Counted from the stretch's first letter, positions 1 to 8,787 are shown. The stretch is 64,000 nucleotides of DNA from JBGAKG01 sp044224495 (GCA_044224495.1 JBGAKG010000011.1:186001-250000); one strand, 5' to 3'. Notes: generated by a model from the letters alone, not told the origin. Numbers and translations are program-made.

Positions 1-2
1 AC

Positions 3-263
3 GACGACGGCGGTCTCGCGAAGCTGCACGGCACGGTGGTGCCGACGAGCACCGGGCGACCGCCCGGGACCGTGACGGGTGGTCCAACGGCGACGGTGCC
101 CACGGTCACGGCGACGGCGACCACCACGGCTCCGACGGCGACCGCGACCGCACCGAAGCAGACGCCGAAGCAGTGCCGCGAAGCGTGCGTGAAGGAGTGC
201 GCGAACGAGGACGACGAGGACTCGTGCTTGAAGCAGTGCTTCCTGGAGTGTCCGCCGCTCTGA
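3..263 (+). CDS. C-terminal end of a Thr/Pro/Ala-rich protein with a Cys-rich tail (partial)
   Basis: The reading frame is open from the window edge, so the true start lies upstream. The visible part is a low-complexity Thr/Ala/Pro/Val stretch, a likely linker on the cell-surface side, followed by about 25 residues with six cysteines spaced as CREAC, KEC, SCLKQC and EC. Such tails occur in myxobacterial envelope proteins, where the cysteines probably form disulfides. The repeated Thr-Ala run resembles the tail of the PilZ protein at 38.3 kb. Function unknown. Confidence 0.6.
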   Translation, partial: DDGGLAKLHGTVVPTSTGRPPGTVTGGPTATVPTVTATATTTAPTATATAPKQTPKQCREACVKECANEDDEDSCLKQCFLECPPL

Positions 264-307
264 GGGCAACCAGAGCCCAGGCGGGTGCATCGAAACACCC
301 GTCGTTC

Positions 308-1747
308 ATGAAGCCTGCATTCGCAGCGTCCGCGCTCTTCGCATTCACGGCGCTCGTGCTCGGGTGCTCGGCACGCGACGCCGACGGCCCGGCGCCGTTA
401 CCGGACGGCGGCGCGACCGACGCCGGGTCCGCGGTCGATGCGGGTACGCTCGACGAGCGAGGTCCTTCTCTGCTGCGGACGGAGGTCTGGGCGGTTCGCA
501 CGCGGCTGCGCACCGGCTCCGGCCTGACGATCCTCCACGAAGAACGCCCGGTCGGCTTCCCAATCTCGACTCTCGCGCCAACGCGTCTCCGTCGCCTGGC
601 GGACGTCCGTTCCCCGGAGCGATCGTGGATCCCTCCCGCGGCGCTGATGATCGCCGACGCAGCGTGGCACCCGTCGGGAGAGCTCTCGGTCGTACTCGTC
701 GCCAAGGATGGCGCCGTCTCGCTCGCGCGATTGACCGCAGAGCTCGAACCGATGGCGATCGGAGAGCTCCACGACCCGGGGTTCGTCGACGATCCGTTGA
801 ACGCTTCGGTCCACGAGACCGATCTGCACGCCCACGTCTTGTTCTCGCAGGGCACGTCCGCGCGGGTGTGTGCCGACGGCGAGCACACCGTCGTCGCGGT
901 GAACAACGTCGCCAGTGAGCTGGTCACCTACCGCCTCGACTTCGCTGGCGGGTGGTCGCTGCCGAAGCGAACGGTCGTGGAACCTCCCGTCGGGACGAGC
1001 CCGCTCCTCCCGATCGGGGGCAGCTTCGACACGTTCGGTGCGATGGAAGCTTGGTGGCGTCCTCTCCTCGACGTGGACGCGAGCGGCAACGCGTACGTCG
1101 CCGTCTGGGCGAGCCCCCGACGCATCCAAAAGCACGACGCGGCGTTCGCGGAGGCACTCGTGCCGACGTCGAGCGCACCGGACTCGGCGCTCGACTCCGA
1201 CGTACTGCTCACGAAGATCGACCGTGACGGCAACCGCGTCTGGTCGCGCGTGCTCGGGAGCGCCCACGAGGACGAGCCTTACGCGATCCGCGCGAGCGCC
1301 AAGGCCGTCGCCGTCGCTGGGCGCGCGCGTCGCCAACCTGGGTTCGACAACACGTTCTGGGACGCGTTCGTCAGCGTCTGCTCGCTCGATGGCCAATCCC
1401 TCGGCACGCGCGTGATTGCACGTGATGCGAGCAGCATCCTCCTCTCGATCGACGCACTCGGCTCGGGCTGGGTCGTCTCTGGCAGCGAAGGCTGGACGCA
1501 GAACCCGGATGGGCTCAGCGTTCTGTCCTTCGGGCGCAAGCTCCTCCTGGAGCTACCCACGTTGGACGCCGATCCGATCGCGATCGCCCTGCCGACCGGA
1601 CCGCGCCACAACGAGGTGCGCAGCGTCTCCGTCGGCCCGAAGCTTCTTTGGTACGCGGGAAGCGAAGATGGCCCCGTGATGCACACTGACGACGGAGACC
1701 CGACCCAGATTCACGCGAGCGGGATCGTCGGGTTCACCGCGCGCTGA
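308..1747 (+). CDS. Secreted lipoprotein with beta-propeller-like repeats
   Basis: The 479-residue product begins with a lipoprotein signal peptide whose lipobox is LVLGC, followed by the Asp/Ala/Gly-rich spacer typical of myxobacterial lipoproteins. The ATG at 308 was chosen because it starts this signal peptide; the frame extends upstream without one. The body has segments such as LDVDASGNAYVAVW and LTKIDRDGNRVWSRVLG, which resemble SBBP/YVTN-type beta-propeller blades. It is probably anchored in the outer membrane or exposed outside the cell. No catalytic motif was seen. It converges on the lipoprotein gene on the other strand, only 5 bases away. Confidence 0.8.
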   Translation: MKPAFAASALFAFTALVLGCSARDADGPAPLPDGGATDAGSAVDAGTLDERGPSLLRTEVWAVRTRLRTGSGLTILHEERPVGFPISTLAPTRLRRLADVRSPERSWIPPAALMIADAAWHPSGELSVVLVAKDGAVSLARLTAELEPMAIGELHDPGFVDDPLNASVHETDLHAHVLFSQGTSARVCADGEHTVVAVNNVASELVTYRLDFAGGWSLPKRTVVEPPVGTSPLLPIGGSFDTFGAMEAWWRPLLDVDASGNAYVAVWASPRRIQKHDAAFAEALVPTSSAPDSALDSDVLLTKIDRDGNRVWSRVLGSAHEDEPYAIRASAKAVAVAGRARRQPGFDNTFWDAFVSVCSLDGQSLGTRVIARDASSILLSIDALGSGWVVSGSEGWTQNPDGLSVLSFGRKLLLELPTLDADPIAIALPTGPRHNEVRSVSVGPKLLWYAGSEDGPVMHTDDGDPTQIHASGIVGFTAR

Positions 1748-1752
1748 CTCAA

Positions 1753-3279
1753 TCAGAGTCCGAACGTCACCAAGCCGGTGTGGGATGAGGTGGTCTCGAT
1801 GTTCTCGTAGACCATGTAGAGCATTCGGAGCTCGGGATCGTAGGTGGACGTCATGTTCCAGAATCCGTCGGGGCTGCGGCCCGCCGCGAGGCTGCGGGCC
1901 GTACATCCCACGCCGTCGAGGGGGCACCGGCGCAACTCGGGGACATGACCGTTACCCAAGCCCGTGACGGCAAAATGTCGTCCTTCGTCGTCCACGACGA
2001 GCGACGGGAAAGAAAGAGATGGTCCCAATGGCTGCCGCACGCTCGTGCTTCCGTCGAGAGCGATGCGATAGAGCGCCAAGCCCACTGTGATCACGGACAC
2101 GCGGTCATCTTCGGAAGCGACGAATGCGAGCATGTCGGCTCCGAACGCGTCCGCGCCGTGACCCAGGGACGCGGCCACCGGCTTCGTCGTGCACGTCGAC
2201 CCGTCTCGGGCACAGACGAGGAGATCGAAGCCATCTCCTTGCGGCACGCCCGCGGCGACGAGCAACTTGTCGTTCGCGTCGTCGAGAACCGGTCGCATCA
2301 CGGTGTACGACTCGATGGCGTCGAAGCCGGGCAAGCACGCGGTCGCGTCGCCTTTGCAACGGAGGATGAAGCTCGAGTCGAAGCCCGGATTGCTCGGAAC
2401 GACCGGCGCGAGGAACGCGGAGTGCTTCGAATCGAGGATGGGCCATCGAACGCTCGTATGGTCGGCGGGCGCCGTCAAACCCTTCGTCGTACAGCTCGTT
2501 CCGTCGAGCTTGCATCGAACCGTCGTCGGCACCGTCAGCGCTCCGGCCGGGAGATTCAGCGTGAACATCAGGGCATCATTGGCAGCGTCCAGAACCAGAC
2601 TCCCCGATGCCGCGCCCGTGTTGGTCGTGGCTCCAATCGCCTTGGTGGTGCAGCCCTTTCCCTGAGCGTCGCAAGAGATGTAGCGGGCTCCAGAGCCCGG
2701 TTCGAACGCTGGCGTCCCGACGATCAGGAGGCGCTGATTGCGCGAATCGAATGCCACGGAAGGAAGCCGGGCCGTGTTTCCCGGTGCGCCCCCGGATACA
2801 TCGCGCCAGCTCGGCGCCACGAAGGCCACGGACGCAGCGGCTGGTCCCGTCTCTCCGGTTTCATTTCGCGAGTACCCCAAAATGTGCGTCGCGCCCGCTG
2901 GCAGCGGCATCGCCTTGTCGACGATCAGGACCGGATCGCGGTTCGTCTTCACGAAGGTCGCGAGAGGAGTCGTCGAGAGCTTCTCCGTCGCGCTCTTGCC
3001 CCAGTAATAGACGTAGTCGACGACATCGCTCTCGTCGCTTGGCCGTCGCAGCACGGCGACGCCCGACAAGAGGCCCGCCACGTCCTCTTGGTTGTGAAAC
3101 ACGAGGCGTCGCGGTGCCATCTTCGGCGCCTTGGGCACGGACGCTTCCGCCGGCAGCGCACTCGCATCATCGCTCGGAGCAACCACGTCGGTGCCGGCGT
3201 CGCTGGGCGCGGGGGCGATCAACCCGCCGCACCCGAGTGCAACGGCGCACCCGAATGCAGCGACGGCCCCGAATCGCAT
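1753..3279 (-). CDS. Lipoprotein with repeated Cys-pair blades
   Basis: The 508-residue product starts with a signal peptide and an ALGC lipobox (residues 14-17). About five internal repeats carry a Cys pair in the pattern C-x2-DG-x2-CT, for example RCKLDGTSCTTK, VCARDGSTCTTK and RRCPLDGVGCTAR. Each repeat is followed by a hydrophobic strand-rich block, suggesting a propeller whose blades are each clamped by a disulfide. Surface or periplasmic location is inferred. No enzymatic motif is visible. Convergent with the upstream propeller-like lipoprotein. Confidence 0.8.
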   Translation of the reverse strand: MRFGAVAAFGCAVALGCGGLIAPAPSDAGTDVVAPSDDASALPAEASVPKAPKMAPRRLVFHNQEDVAGLLSGVAVLRRPSDESDVVDYVYYWGKSATEKLSTTPLATFVKTNRDPVLIVDKAMPLPAGATHILGYSRNETGETGPAAASVAFVAPSWRDVSGGAPGNTARLPSVAFDSRNQRLLIVGTPAFEPGSGARYISCDAQGKGCTTKAIGATTNTGAASGSLVLDAANDALMFTLNLPAGALTVPTTVRCKLDGTSCTTKGLTAPADHTSVRWPILDSKHSAFLAPVVPSNPGFDSSFILRCKGDATACLPGFDAIESYTVMRPVLDDANDKLLVAAGVPQGDGFDLLVCARDGSTCTTKPVAASLGHGADAFGADMLAFVASEDDRVSVITVGLALYRIALDGSTSVRQPLGPSLSFPSLVVDDEGRHFAVTGLGNGHVPELRRCPLDGVGCTARSLAAGRSPDGFWNMTSTYDPELRMLYMVYENIETTSSHTGLVTFGL

Positions 3280-3611
3280 TCATCAATGTTAGCACGGCGG
3301 CGCTGCGACTGGCGCGTACAGCTAACACGGTGACCGCTTGATGCGAGTCTGCCGGACCTGCGAGGACCTACCTACCGTCGGCCTTCCTCGCGTGAACGCG
3401 TCGCTCTCAGGCTTGAAGGTGCAGGGCGGCGGTCCCGCCGCGGTCATCACGCTGCCGCTACTCGAATGGAAGGATCTCCCGAGCCCGGATCGGTCGAACT
3501 GACCGCTGCGTTAGCTGCGCTCCACATGGTCATTTCATGACTCCTCGCGCTCGCCGCGCGAGATCGGAATGACCATTTCGGGACGAGCGCCCGGTTCTTA
3601 CGTCGAGTCGC
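3280..3611. other. Intergenic region with a long inverted repeat
   Basis: This 332-base gap has no confident gene. A 53-codon ATG frame runs from 3341 to 3502, but it has no recognisable family and only weak codon bias, so it is not called. The part next to the SPRY lipoprotein gene holds a long imperfect hairpin, annotated separately. Promoters for the two divergent lipoprotein genes must lie here, but no clear -35/-10 pair stands out. Confidence 0.5.
3526..3576. promoter_or_regulatory. Imperfect inverted repeat, candidate operator upstream of the SPRY lipoprotein
   Basis: Outer arms read ATGGTCATTTC (3526-3536) and GGAATGACCAT (3566-3576). Inside them CTCGCG pairs with CGCGAG. The same core GAAATGACCAT recurs at 5315-5325 in the gap between the two divergent LuxR-type genes. 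That recurrence makes a shared operator for one of these regulators plausible. This is inference from the repeat only. Confidence 0.4.
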
Positions 3612-4853
3612 ATGATGAATCGACTCCACGTCCTGTCGCTCGCTTCGTTCTCCCTCGTCGTCGCCGCCGGCTGTGCCGGTCAGGTCGACGCGCCGTTCGA
3701 CGGCGGCTCTCCCGCCGACGCCGGCCCGACCGGACCTGACGCCCGTGCCGACGCCGCCGACGCCGCGCCGAGCATGCCGCGCAAGATCACCGTCACGCGC
3801 GCCGGCACCGGGACCGGAAGCGTGACGTCGAAGCCGACCGGCATCGACTGCGGGACCACGTGCACGGCGACCTTCCTCGGCGGCTCCACGCTCGTCCTCG
3901 AAGCCACCGCGGCGCCGGGCTCCACGTTCACCGGATGGTCCGGCGGCGGATGCAGCGGCACGAGCCCATGCACGACGACGGTCGCCGCCGACGCGACGAT
4001 CACCGCGACGTTCGTCCCCCAGCAGTTCGCGCTGAGCGTCACGACGGTCGGCAACGGCACCGTCACGTCGACGCCGGCGGGCATCGACTGCGGCGCCACG
4101 TGCGCCGCGCCCTTCGACAGCGGAACGAAGGTGACCCTCACCGCCAAGGCGGCCGACGGCTCGACGTTCACGGGTTGGTCCGGCAGCGGCTGCTCGGGCA
4201 CGGCCACGTGCGAGGTCACCATCGGCGGGGCCACCCTCGTCACGGCGACCTTCAAGCAGAACGCCTACGCGACGTGGGATCCCGCGTGGAGCGTCGCGGG
4301 GATCGCCTACTCGAACGGCAACCTCTCCGTGTCGGGCAACTCGGCGGGGACGAAGAACGCGCGCGCGACGATCGGCAAGGCCAGCGGCAAGTGGTACTGG
4401 GAGGTGAAGGCCACCGCCGGCGACGGCACGACCGACGCAGGCGGCTTGGGCATCGCCGAGTCCGCGATGGTGAACAACACGCCGTGGATCGGCAACACGC
4501 CGTCGGGCCTCTCGTTCGGCTACGGCTCGTGCTGCTACGCGCAGTATTGGATGAACTGGAGCGGCGCCACGACGTTCGGCACACCGCCGGCGGGCTCCGC
4601 CGTGAAGTCCGGCATCACGTACATGTTCGCGCTCGACATGGACACGAAGAAGGTGTGGTTCGGACAGAACGGCACGTGGTACTCGGGCGGCAACCCGGCG
4701 ACGGCGACCGCACCCGCCGCGAGCAACTTGAGCGGCACGGTCTACCCGGCGATCACGTTCTACGGCTCGTCGATCAACGCGTTCACGGCGAACTTCGGGC
4801 AGAGCGCCTTCGTCTATCCGGTCCCGGCGGGGTTCTCGGGCGGCATCTACTGA
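3612..4853 (+). CDS. Lipoprotein with two Cys-bearing beta repeats and a C-terminal SPRY-like domain
   Basis: The 413-residue protein has a lipoprotein signal (VVAAGC, Cys 21) and a short Asp/Ala spacer. Two tandem repeats of about 80 residues follow (roughly 56-135 and 136-216), each with GIDCG-x-TC, GSTFTGWSG and SGT-x2-C. These are the bacterial InlB/'divergent beta-repeat' type of surface module. The last 180 residues (WYWEVKATAGDG, LSFGYGS, GITYMFALDMDTKKVWFGQNG) look like a SPRY/B30.2 lectin-like fold, which binds protein or other ligands. A role in surface binding is inferred. ATG at 3615 is an equally good start. The 3' end overlaps the convergent HTH gene by 7 bases. Confidence 0.85.
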   Translation: MMNRLHVLSLASFSLVVAAGCAGQVDAPFDGGSPADAGPTGPDARADAADAAPSMPRKITVTRAGTGTGSVTSKPTGIDCGTTCTATFLGGSTLVLEATAAPGSTFTGWSGGGCSGTSPCTTTVAADATITATFVPQQFALSVTTVGNGTVTSTPAGIDCGATCAAPFDSGTKVTLTAKAADGSTFTGWSGSGCSGTATCEVTIGGATLVTATFKQNAYATWDPAWSVAGIAYSNGNLSVSGNSAGTKNARATIGKASGKWYWEVKATAGDGTTDAGGLGIAESAMVNNTPWIGNTPSGLSFGYGSCCYAQYWMNWSGATTFGTPPAGSAVKSGITYMFALDMDTKKVWFGQNGTWYSGGNPATATAPAASNLSGTVYPAITFYGSSINAFTANFGQSAFVYPVPAGFSGGIY

Positions 4854-5269
4854 GCCGGAGCGCCGAGCTTCTGCAGGAGCTCGCGCCTCGACGAGAGGCC
4901 GAGCTTCTGCGTCGCGCGCTTCAAGCGGCGCACGACGATCGCGATCGAGAGGTCGAGCTCGTAGGCGATGTACTTGAGCGAGCGCCCCTCGCTCGCCAGC
5001 CAGAGCACCGCGCTCTCCTCCGAAGTGAGGCGCGCGGGCGACGCTTCGTCGGCGCGGTTCCTCCGCGCGACGAGGATGCGGCGCCCGTCCGCTTCCTTCG
5101 CCTCGACGATCGACAGCTCGCCGCTGACGAGCCCGTTCCAGAGCGACAGCGCCTCGGTGGCGTCGACCTGCTGCATGACCCGCGCGTCGTCCAGCCGGAG
5201 CGCCTCGGCCACGACGACCGGGTTGGTGGAGGACGGGGGCCAGGAGGAGAGCGCGGTCGTCTCGTTCAT
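4847..5269 (-). CDS. LuxR/GerE-type HTH regulator
   Basis: This is a 140-residue protein whose last 65 residues form a LuxR-like tetrahelical HTH: LTSEESAVLWLASEGRSLKYIA, then SIAIVVRRLKRATQKLGLSSRRELLQKLG. The N-terminal half has no receiver or autoinducer-binding motif that can be recognised and may be a small sensor or dimerisation part. It lies divergent from a second, shorter HTH gene, and its stop overlaps the end of the SPRY lipoprotein gene. It probably regulates one or both neighbours. Confidence 0.8.
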   Translation of the reverse strand: MNETTALSSWPPSSTNPVVVAEALRLDDARVMQQVDATEALSLWNGLVSGELSIVEAKEADGRRILVARRNRADEASPARLTSEESAVLWLASEGRSLKYIAYELDLSIAIVVRRLKRATQKLGLSSRRELLQKLGAPAQ

Positions 5270-5314
5270 GCGCGAAGACGCCGCACCGCGCGAGATCTTA
5301 TGGCTGAGACATCA

Positions 5315-5325
5315 GAAATGACCAT
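5315..5325 (+). promoter_or_regulatory. Repeat of the GAAATGACCAT element
   Basis: The 11-mer GAAATGACCAT lies in the 97-base gap between the divergent LuxR-type genes. It matches the left arm of the hairpin at 3526-3536 (reverse complement) exactly and the right arm at 3566-3576 in 10 of 11 bases. It could be the binding site of one of the flanking regulators. Confidence 0.35.
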
Positions 5326-5366
5326 CGACGGTCGTCGACCAGGGAATGACGTTGCTCGAGGACCGT

Positions 5367-5654
5367 ATGACGCCGCCTCGAGCCCCCAAGCAGCCCCCGC
5401 CCAACGTGAAGGCCTACCGTGTCGCCGGCCGCGAGGACGACGTGATCTTCGTCTGGCGCACGAGCGCGCCGAAGGAGGAAGGGCTCACCGACGCGGAGCG
5501 CGCGATCCTCGAGCTCGTGGTCCGCGGGCGCTCGAACCGCGAGATCGCCGAGCTCCGCGCGACGTCGATCCGCACGGTCGCCAACCAAGTCGCGACGTTG
5601 CTCCGCAAGCTCGGGGCCTCGTCGCGGTACGAGCTCCTCAGCCGGTACGGGTGA
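5367..5654 (+). CDS. Short LuxR-type HTH protein
   Basis: The 95-residue product is almost entirely a GerE-like HTH: LTDAERAILELVVRGRSNREIAELR, then SIRTVANQVATLLRKLGASSRYELLSRYG. ATG at 5367 is preferred over the in-frame ATG at 5346 because a GAGGA Shine-Dalgarno stands 5 bases before it. A single-domain regulator of this kind lacks an obvious input domain and may dimerise with its divergent neighbour. Cytoplasmic DNA-binding role inferred. Confidence 0.8.
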   Translation: MTPPRAPKQPPPNVKAYRVAGREDDVIFVWRTSAPKEEGLTDAERAILELVVRGRSNREIAELRATSIRTVANQVATLLRKLGASSRYELLSRYG

Positions 5655-5673
5655 GAGCGCGGAGTACCGTGTC

Positions 5674-6501
5674 CTACTTCCCGAGGATCTCGTGCGCTTC
5701 GCGGGCGTGGGCGCCGCTCGGGAACTTGGTCAGGTAGACCTCGACGCCGACGCACGCCTCGCGGCTCTTCTTGGCGCGACACTGCGCGGCGTCCGCGTTC
5801 TGCCAGGACGTCTCGTCCTTCTGGAGCTTGTCGAAGAGCGGACCGACCTGCGCGAGGAGGCGAGTGGCCTCGCCCGCGTGCTTCCCCTGCGGGTACGCCT
5901 TCAAGTAGGCCTTCACGCCGTCGCACGCGTCGACCGTCGTCGGCGTGGAGCACCGCCCGAGCTCGGCCTCGCGCCACGCTTCGTCCTCCGAGGTGGCAGC
6001 GTCGATCGCCGCCGCGCGCTGCTTGGCGAACGCAGCGACGCGCGCCGAGTGGGCGTAGGCGAGGACCAAGCTCGCGATCGCGTCGTCGTCCGGAGGATCG
6101 CCGTCGTAGCCGCCGTACTCGGCGTTGAGCACGTCCGCCATCTGCCCGGCGCACACCACCGCGACGCGAATCGTGATCTTCATCTTCGTGCGGCCGTTCA
6201 CCGTCACGACGAAGCCGCCGCCTTGGCTCACGGTCACGCTGGGCGTGAGGATGACGTCGGTCTTGGTGCTCGAGTCGGTCGCGACCGTGAACCCCGCTCG
6301 GGCGAGTCCATCGGCCAGAGCGGCCCCGAACGCCGAGTTCGAGCCCGGCTGCACGCGCACCGGCATCGCGAGGACGTCCTTCGGCGGAGGGCGCGACGGA
6401 TCGGCCGCGCCTTGACCGTCGTTCGCGCCGCACGCGACCAGCGGCGCCGCGGCGAGCGCGAGACCGAGGACGAGCGTGAGGGAACGAACTCGAGGGAGCA
6501 T
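5674..6501 (-). CDS. Lipoprotein with tandem TPR-like (SxxE/'KAYP') repeats
   Basis: The 275-residue product has a signal peptide and a LVACG lipobox. The N-terminal domain (to about 150) is strand-rich with no assigned family. The C-terminal part carries two copies of a helical repeat, each pairing a Cys-rich helix (CSTPTTVDACDGVKAYLKAYPQGKHAGEA and the matching AQCRAKKSREACVGVEVYLTKFPSGAHAREA; both shown only in part here by their ends, CSTP...GEA and AQCR...REA). This is a Sel1/TPR-like pattern. Its start codon overlaps the stop of the dehydrogenase gene by ATGA, so it is translated from the same operon. Confidence 0.8.
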   Translation of the reverse strand: MLPRVRSLTLVLGLALAAAPLVACGANDGQGAADPSRPPPKDVLAMPVRVQPGSNSAFGAALADGLARAGFTVATDSSTKTDVILTPSVTVSQGGGFVVTVNGRTKMKITIRVAVVCAGQMADVLNAEYGGYDGDPPDDDAIASLVLAYAHSARVAAFAKQRAAAIDAATSEDEAWREAELGRCSTPTTVDACDGVKAYLKAYPQGKHAGEATRLLAQVGPLFDKLQKDETSWQNADAAQCRAKKSREACVGVEVYLTKFPSGAHAREAHEILGK

Positions 6502-7370
6502 CAAGCCTTGGGCGTGGGAACGCCGTCCTTCCATACGTAGAAACCCTCCCCGGTCTTCTTCCCGAGCTTGCCCGCCCGCACCATCTTGCGAAGGAGCGGG
6601 GGTGCGCGGAACTGCTCCCCGACCTCCTTCGTGAGGTGATCGAGGATGGCGAGCCGCACGTCGAGCCCGACGAGGTCCGTGAGCTTGAGCGGCCCCATCG
6701 GGTGGCGGTAGCCGAGCTCCATGGCCTTGTCGATGTCGGCCGCGGAGGCGACGCCGCTCTCGAGCATGCGGATCGCCTCGGCGCCGAGGATCACGCCGAG
6801 CCGGCTCGAAGCGAAGCCGGGCGTGTCGTTCACGACGATGGGGGTCTTGCCGAGCTCCTTCGCGAGGGCGAGCGCGCGCTCGACCGTGTCGGGCGAGGTC
6901 GAGAGGCCGCGCACGATCTCGAGGAGCTCCATGACCGGCGGCGGGTTGAAGAAGTGGAGCCCGATCGTGCGCTCCGGCGCGCCGATCTTGGCGCCGAGCT
7001 CGGTGAGGCTCAGCGACGAGGTGTTCGAGCCGAGGAGCGCGCTCTTCGGGGCCGCGGCGAGGACCTTCTTGAAGAGGTCCACCTTCAGCGCCATGTCCTC
7101 GGGGACGGCCTCGATGACGACGTCGACGCCTTCGGACGCCGCGCCGACGTCGGTGGCGATGCTCAAGCGGCCGAGCGTCGCGGTGCGATCGGCATCGGCG
7201 AGCTTGCCCTTCTGCACGAGCTTCTCGAGCTGGCTCCCGATCGCGGACACCGCGCCCTTCGCGCGCGCTTCGTCCACGTCGACGACGCGCACGTCGAACC
7301 CGCGCGCGGCGGCGAGCTGCGCGATCCCCTGCCCCATCGTCCCGGTCCCGATCACACAAACCTTCGCCAT
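6501..7370 (-). CDS. hbd: 3-hydroxyacyl-CoA (3-hydroxybutyryl-CoA) dehydrogenase
   Basis: The 289-residue protein is full length for the single-domain family. It opens with the NAD-binding Rossmann motif VCVIGTGTMGQGIAQ. Residues typical of the family follow: IEAVPEDMALK, LGSNTSSLSLTEL, GLHFFNPPPVMELLEIV (with the catalytic His), and TPGFASSRLG. The enzyme interconverts 3-hydroxyacyl-CoA and 3-oxoacyl-CoA with NAD(H), in beta-oxidation or butanoate/PHB metabolism. It sits 17 bases downstream of an SDR reductase and overlaps the following lipoprotein gene by ATGA. Confidence 0.93.
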   Translation of the reverse strand: MAKVCVIGTGTMGQGIAQLAAARGFDVRVVDVDEARAKGAVSAIGSQLEKLVQKGKLADADRTATLGRLSIATDVGAASEGVDVVIEAVPEDMALKVDLFKKVLAAAPKSALLGSNTSSLSLTELGAKIGAPERTIGLHFFNPPPVMELLEIVRGLSTSPDTVERALALAKELGKTPIVVNDTPGFASSRLGVILGAEAIRMLESGVASAADIDKAMELGYRHPMGPLKLTDLVGLDVRLAILDHLTKEVGEQFRAPPLLRKMVRAGKLGKKTGEGFYVWKDGVPTPKA

Positions 7371-7387
7371 GTCGCGTTCCTCTCGAC

Positions 7388-8143
7388 TCAGCCGACGAGC
7401 ACCGCTCCGCCGTTCACGTTGAAGATCTCGCCCGTCACGAAGCCGGCGCCTTCCGTACACAGGAAGACGATCGGCGCCGCGATTTGTTCCGTCGTGCCGA
7501 CGCGCCCGAGTGGGATCGTCGCGAGCACGCGCGCGCGCTCCGCCGGATCGTCGAGCGAAGGTTGGCTCATCGGCGTGAGCACCCAGCCCGGGGCGACGCA
7601 GTTCGCGCGGATGCCGAACGGCGCGAGCTCGGGCGCGAGGCTCTTGGTCAAGCTGATGAGCGCGCCCTTGCTCGCCGCGTAGTGCGAGTGGAGCGCCTCG
7701 CCGCGCTGACCGGCGGTCGAGGCGACGAACACGACGTGCCCGCGCTTGCGCAGCTTCATCCGGCGGACGGCTGCGCCCGCGACCGAGAACGCACCGCGGA
7801 CGTTCGCGTCCATCATGTCGTCGTACTGGGCGGCGGTCATCGCGTCGATCGCGGCTTCCTTCCAGATGCCGTGGTTCACGACCACGTGATCGAGCGGCCC
7901 CAGCTGGCTCTCGGCCGCGGCGACGAGCCGTTCGCCTTCGTCCCAACGCTCGAGATCGGCGGCGATGGCGACCGCGCGCCGCCCGAGCTTCTCGATCGCG
8001 CTCGTGATGGCTTCGGCGCCGGCGCGATCGAACTTGTAGTGCACGGCGACGTCCGCCCCGGCCTGCGCGAACGCGATCGCCGTCGCGGCGCCGATGCCTT
8101 TGCTGGCCCCCGTCACGAGGACGCGCTGGCCGCCGAGCGTCAA
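7388..8143 (-). CDS. SDR-family oxidoreductase, 3-oxoacyl-ACP reductase-like
   Basis: The 251-residue protein is a classical short-chain dehydrogenase. It has the cofactor motif VTGASKGIGAA, the NHG segment (HVVVNHGIW), and the catalytic YAASKGA (Tyr-x3-Lys). The C-terminus is VNGGAVLVG. The start is a TTG at 8143, whose TG is shared with the TGA stop of the upstream gene. No ATG fits before the Rossmann motif. NADPH-dependent reduction of a 3-oxoacyl thioester is the commonest activity of such FabG-like enzymes; the substrate is not deducible. Its position beside a 3-hydroxyacyl-CoA dehydrogenase supports fatty-acyl or ketone metabolism. Confidence 0.9.
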   Translation of the reverse strand: MTLGGQRVLVTGASKGIGAATAIAFAQAGADVAVHYKFDRAGAEAITSAIEKLGRRAVAIAADLERWDEGERLVAAAESQLGPLDHVVVNHGIWKEAAIDAMTAAQYDDMMDANVRGAFSVAGAAVRRMKLRKRGHVVFVASTAGQRGEALHSHYAASKGALISLTKSLAPELAPFGIRANCVAPGWVLTPMSQPSLDDPAERARVLATIPLGRVGTTEQIAAPIVFLCTEGAGFVTGEIFNVNGGAVLVG

Positions 8144-8787
8144 GCCGCCTTCTCGCGGAGGTGCTGGAGATTGAACCCGCACTCGCACGTCTTGGGGACC
8201 GACTGCCGGTGATAGATGCGCTCGCAGCGGCCGCACACGCGTGCGTCGGGCTCGTACGCGATCGTCTTGCCGCTCTTCGCGCACTTCTTCCCGACGAGCT
8301 GGAGCGGCGGGGCAGCGACCTCCTCGCCGACGAGCTTGCTCGCGGTGCCGATGGCGGCCGCGTCGTCCTCTTCGAGATCGATCACGTCGGGGACGCGCGC
8401 GCGCGCCTCTTTCAGGACCCACGCGAGCGCGCCCGGGACGGCGCGGTTCTCGAAGGTGATGGAGAGGGTTTCGCCGTTCTCGCCCTTGCCGCGCACCTCG
8501 AGGGCCGACGCGCTGCCGGTGATTTTGTCGATCGCCCACCAGGGGATTCGCTGCGTGCCGCGCTCGATCGCGACGCCACCCGCCCCGACGCGGAGCGCAT
8601 CCGCCGCGCTGGTGCCCAGCCAAATCGCGACGCCGAGCACGAGCGCGCCGGCGGCGAGGATCCACGGTGCCGCGGAGAGCGACTCGATCTCCTGCTTGCG
8701 GAACAGGTTGCCGAACTGGCCCCACACGCCTGCGCCGAGGAGCAGCGAGCCGACGACGCCGATGCCGTAGACGACCTTGGGATCCAT
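8140..8787 (-). CDS. Two-TM membrane protein with C-terminal zinc-ribbon-like cysteines
   Basis: This is a 215-residue protein starting MDPKVV at 8787; a longer start at 8850 would add a basic 21-residue leader. Two hydrophobic helices span roughly residues 4-24 and 38-58. The soluble C-terminal part ends with cysteines at KKC, VCGRC and TCEC, a likely zinc ribbon. Family not recognised. It is the first gene of a four-gene leftward operon with SDR, hydroxyacyl-CoA dehydrogenase and a lipoprotein, and it diverges from the prolyl oligopeptidase gene. Confidence 0.7.
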   Translation of the reverse strand: MDPKVVYGIGVVGSLLLGAGVWGQFGNLFRKQEIESLSAAPWILAAGALVLGVAIWLGTSAADALRVGAGGVAIERGTQRIPWWAIDKITGSASALEVRGKGENGETLSITFENRAVPGALAWVLKEARARVPDVIDLEEDDAAAIGTASKLVGEEVAAPPLQLVGKKCAKSGKTIAYEPDARVCGRCERIYHRQSVPKTCECGFNLQHLREKAA

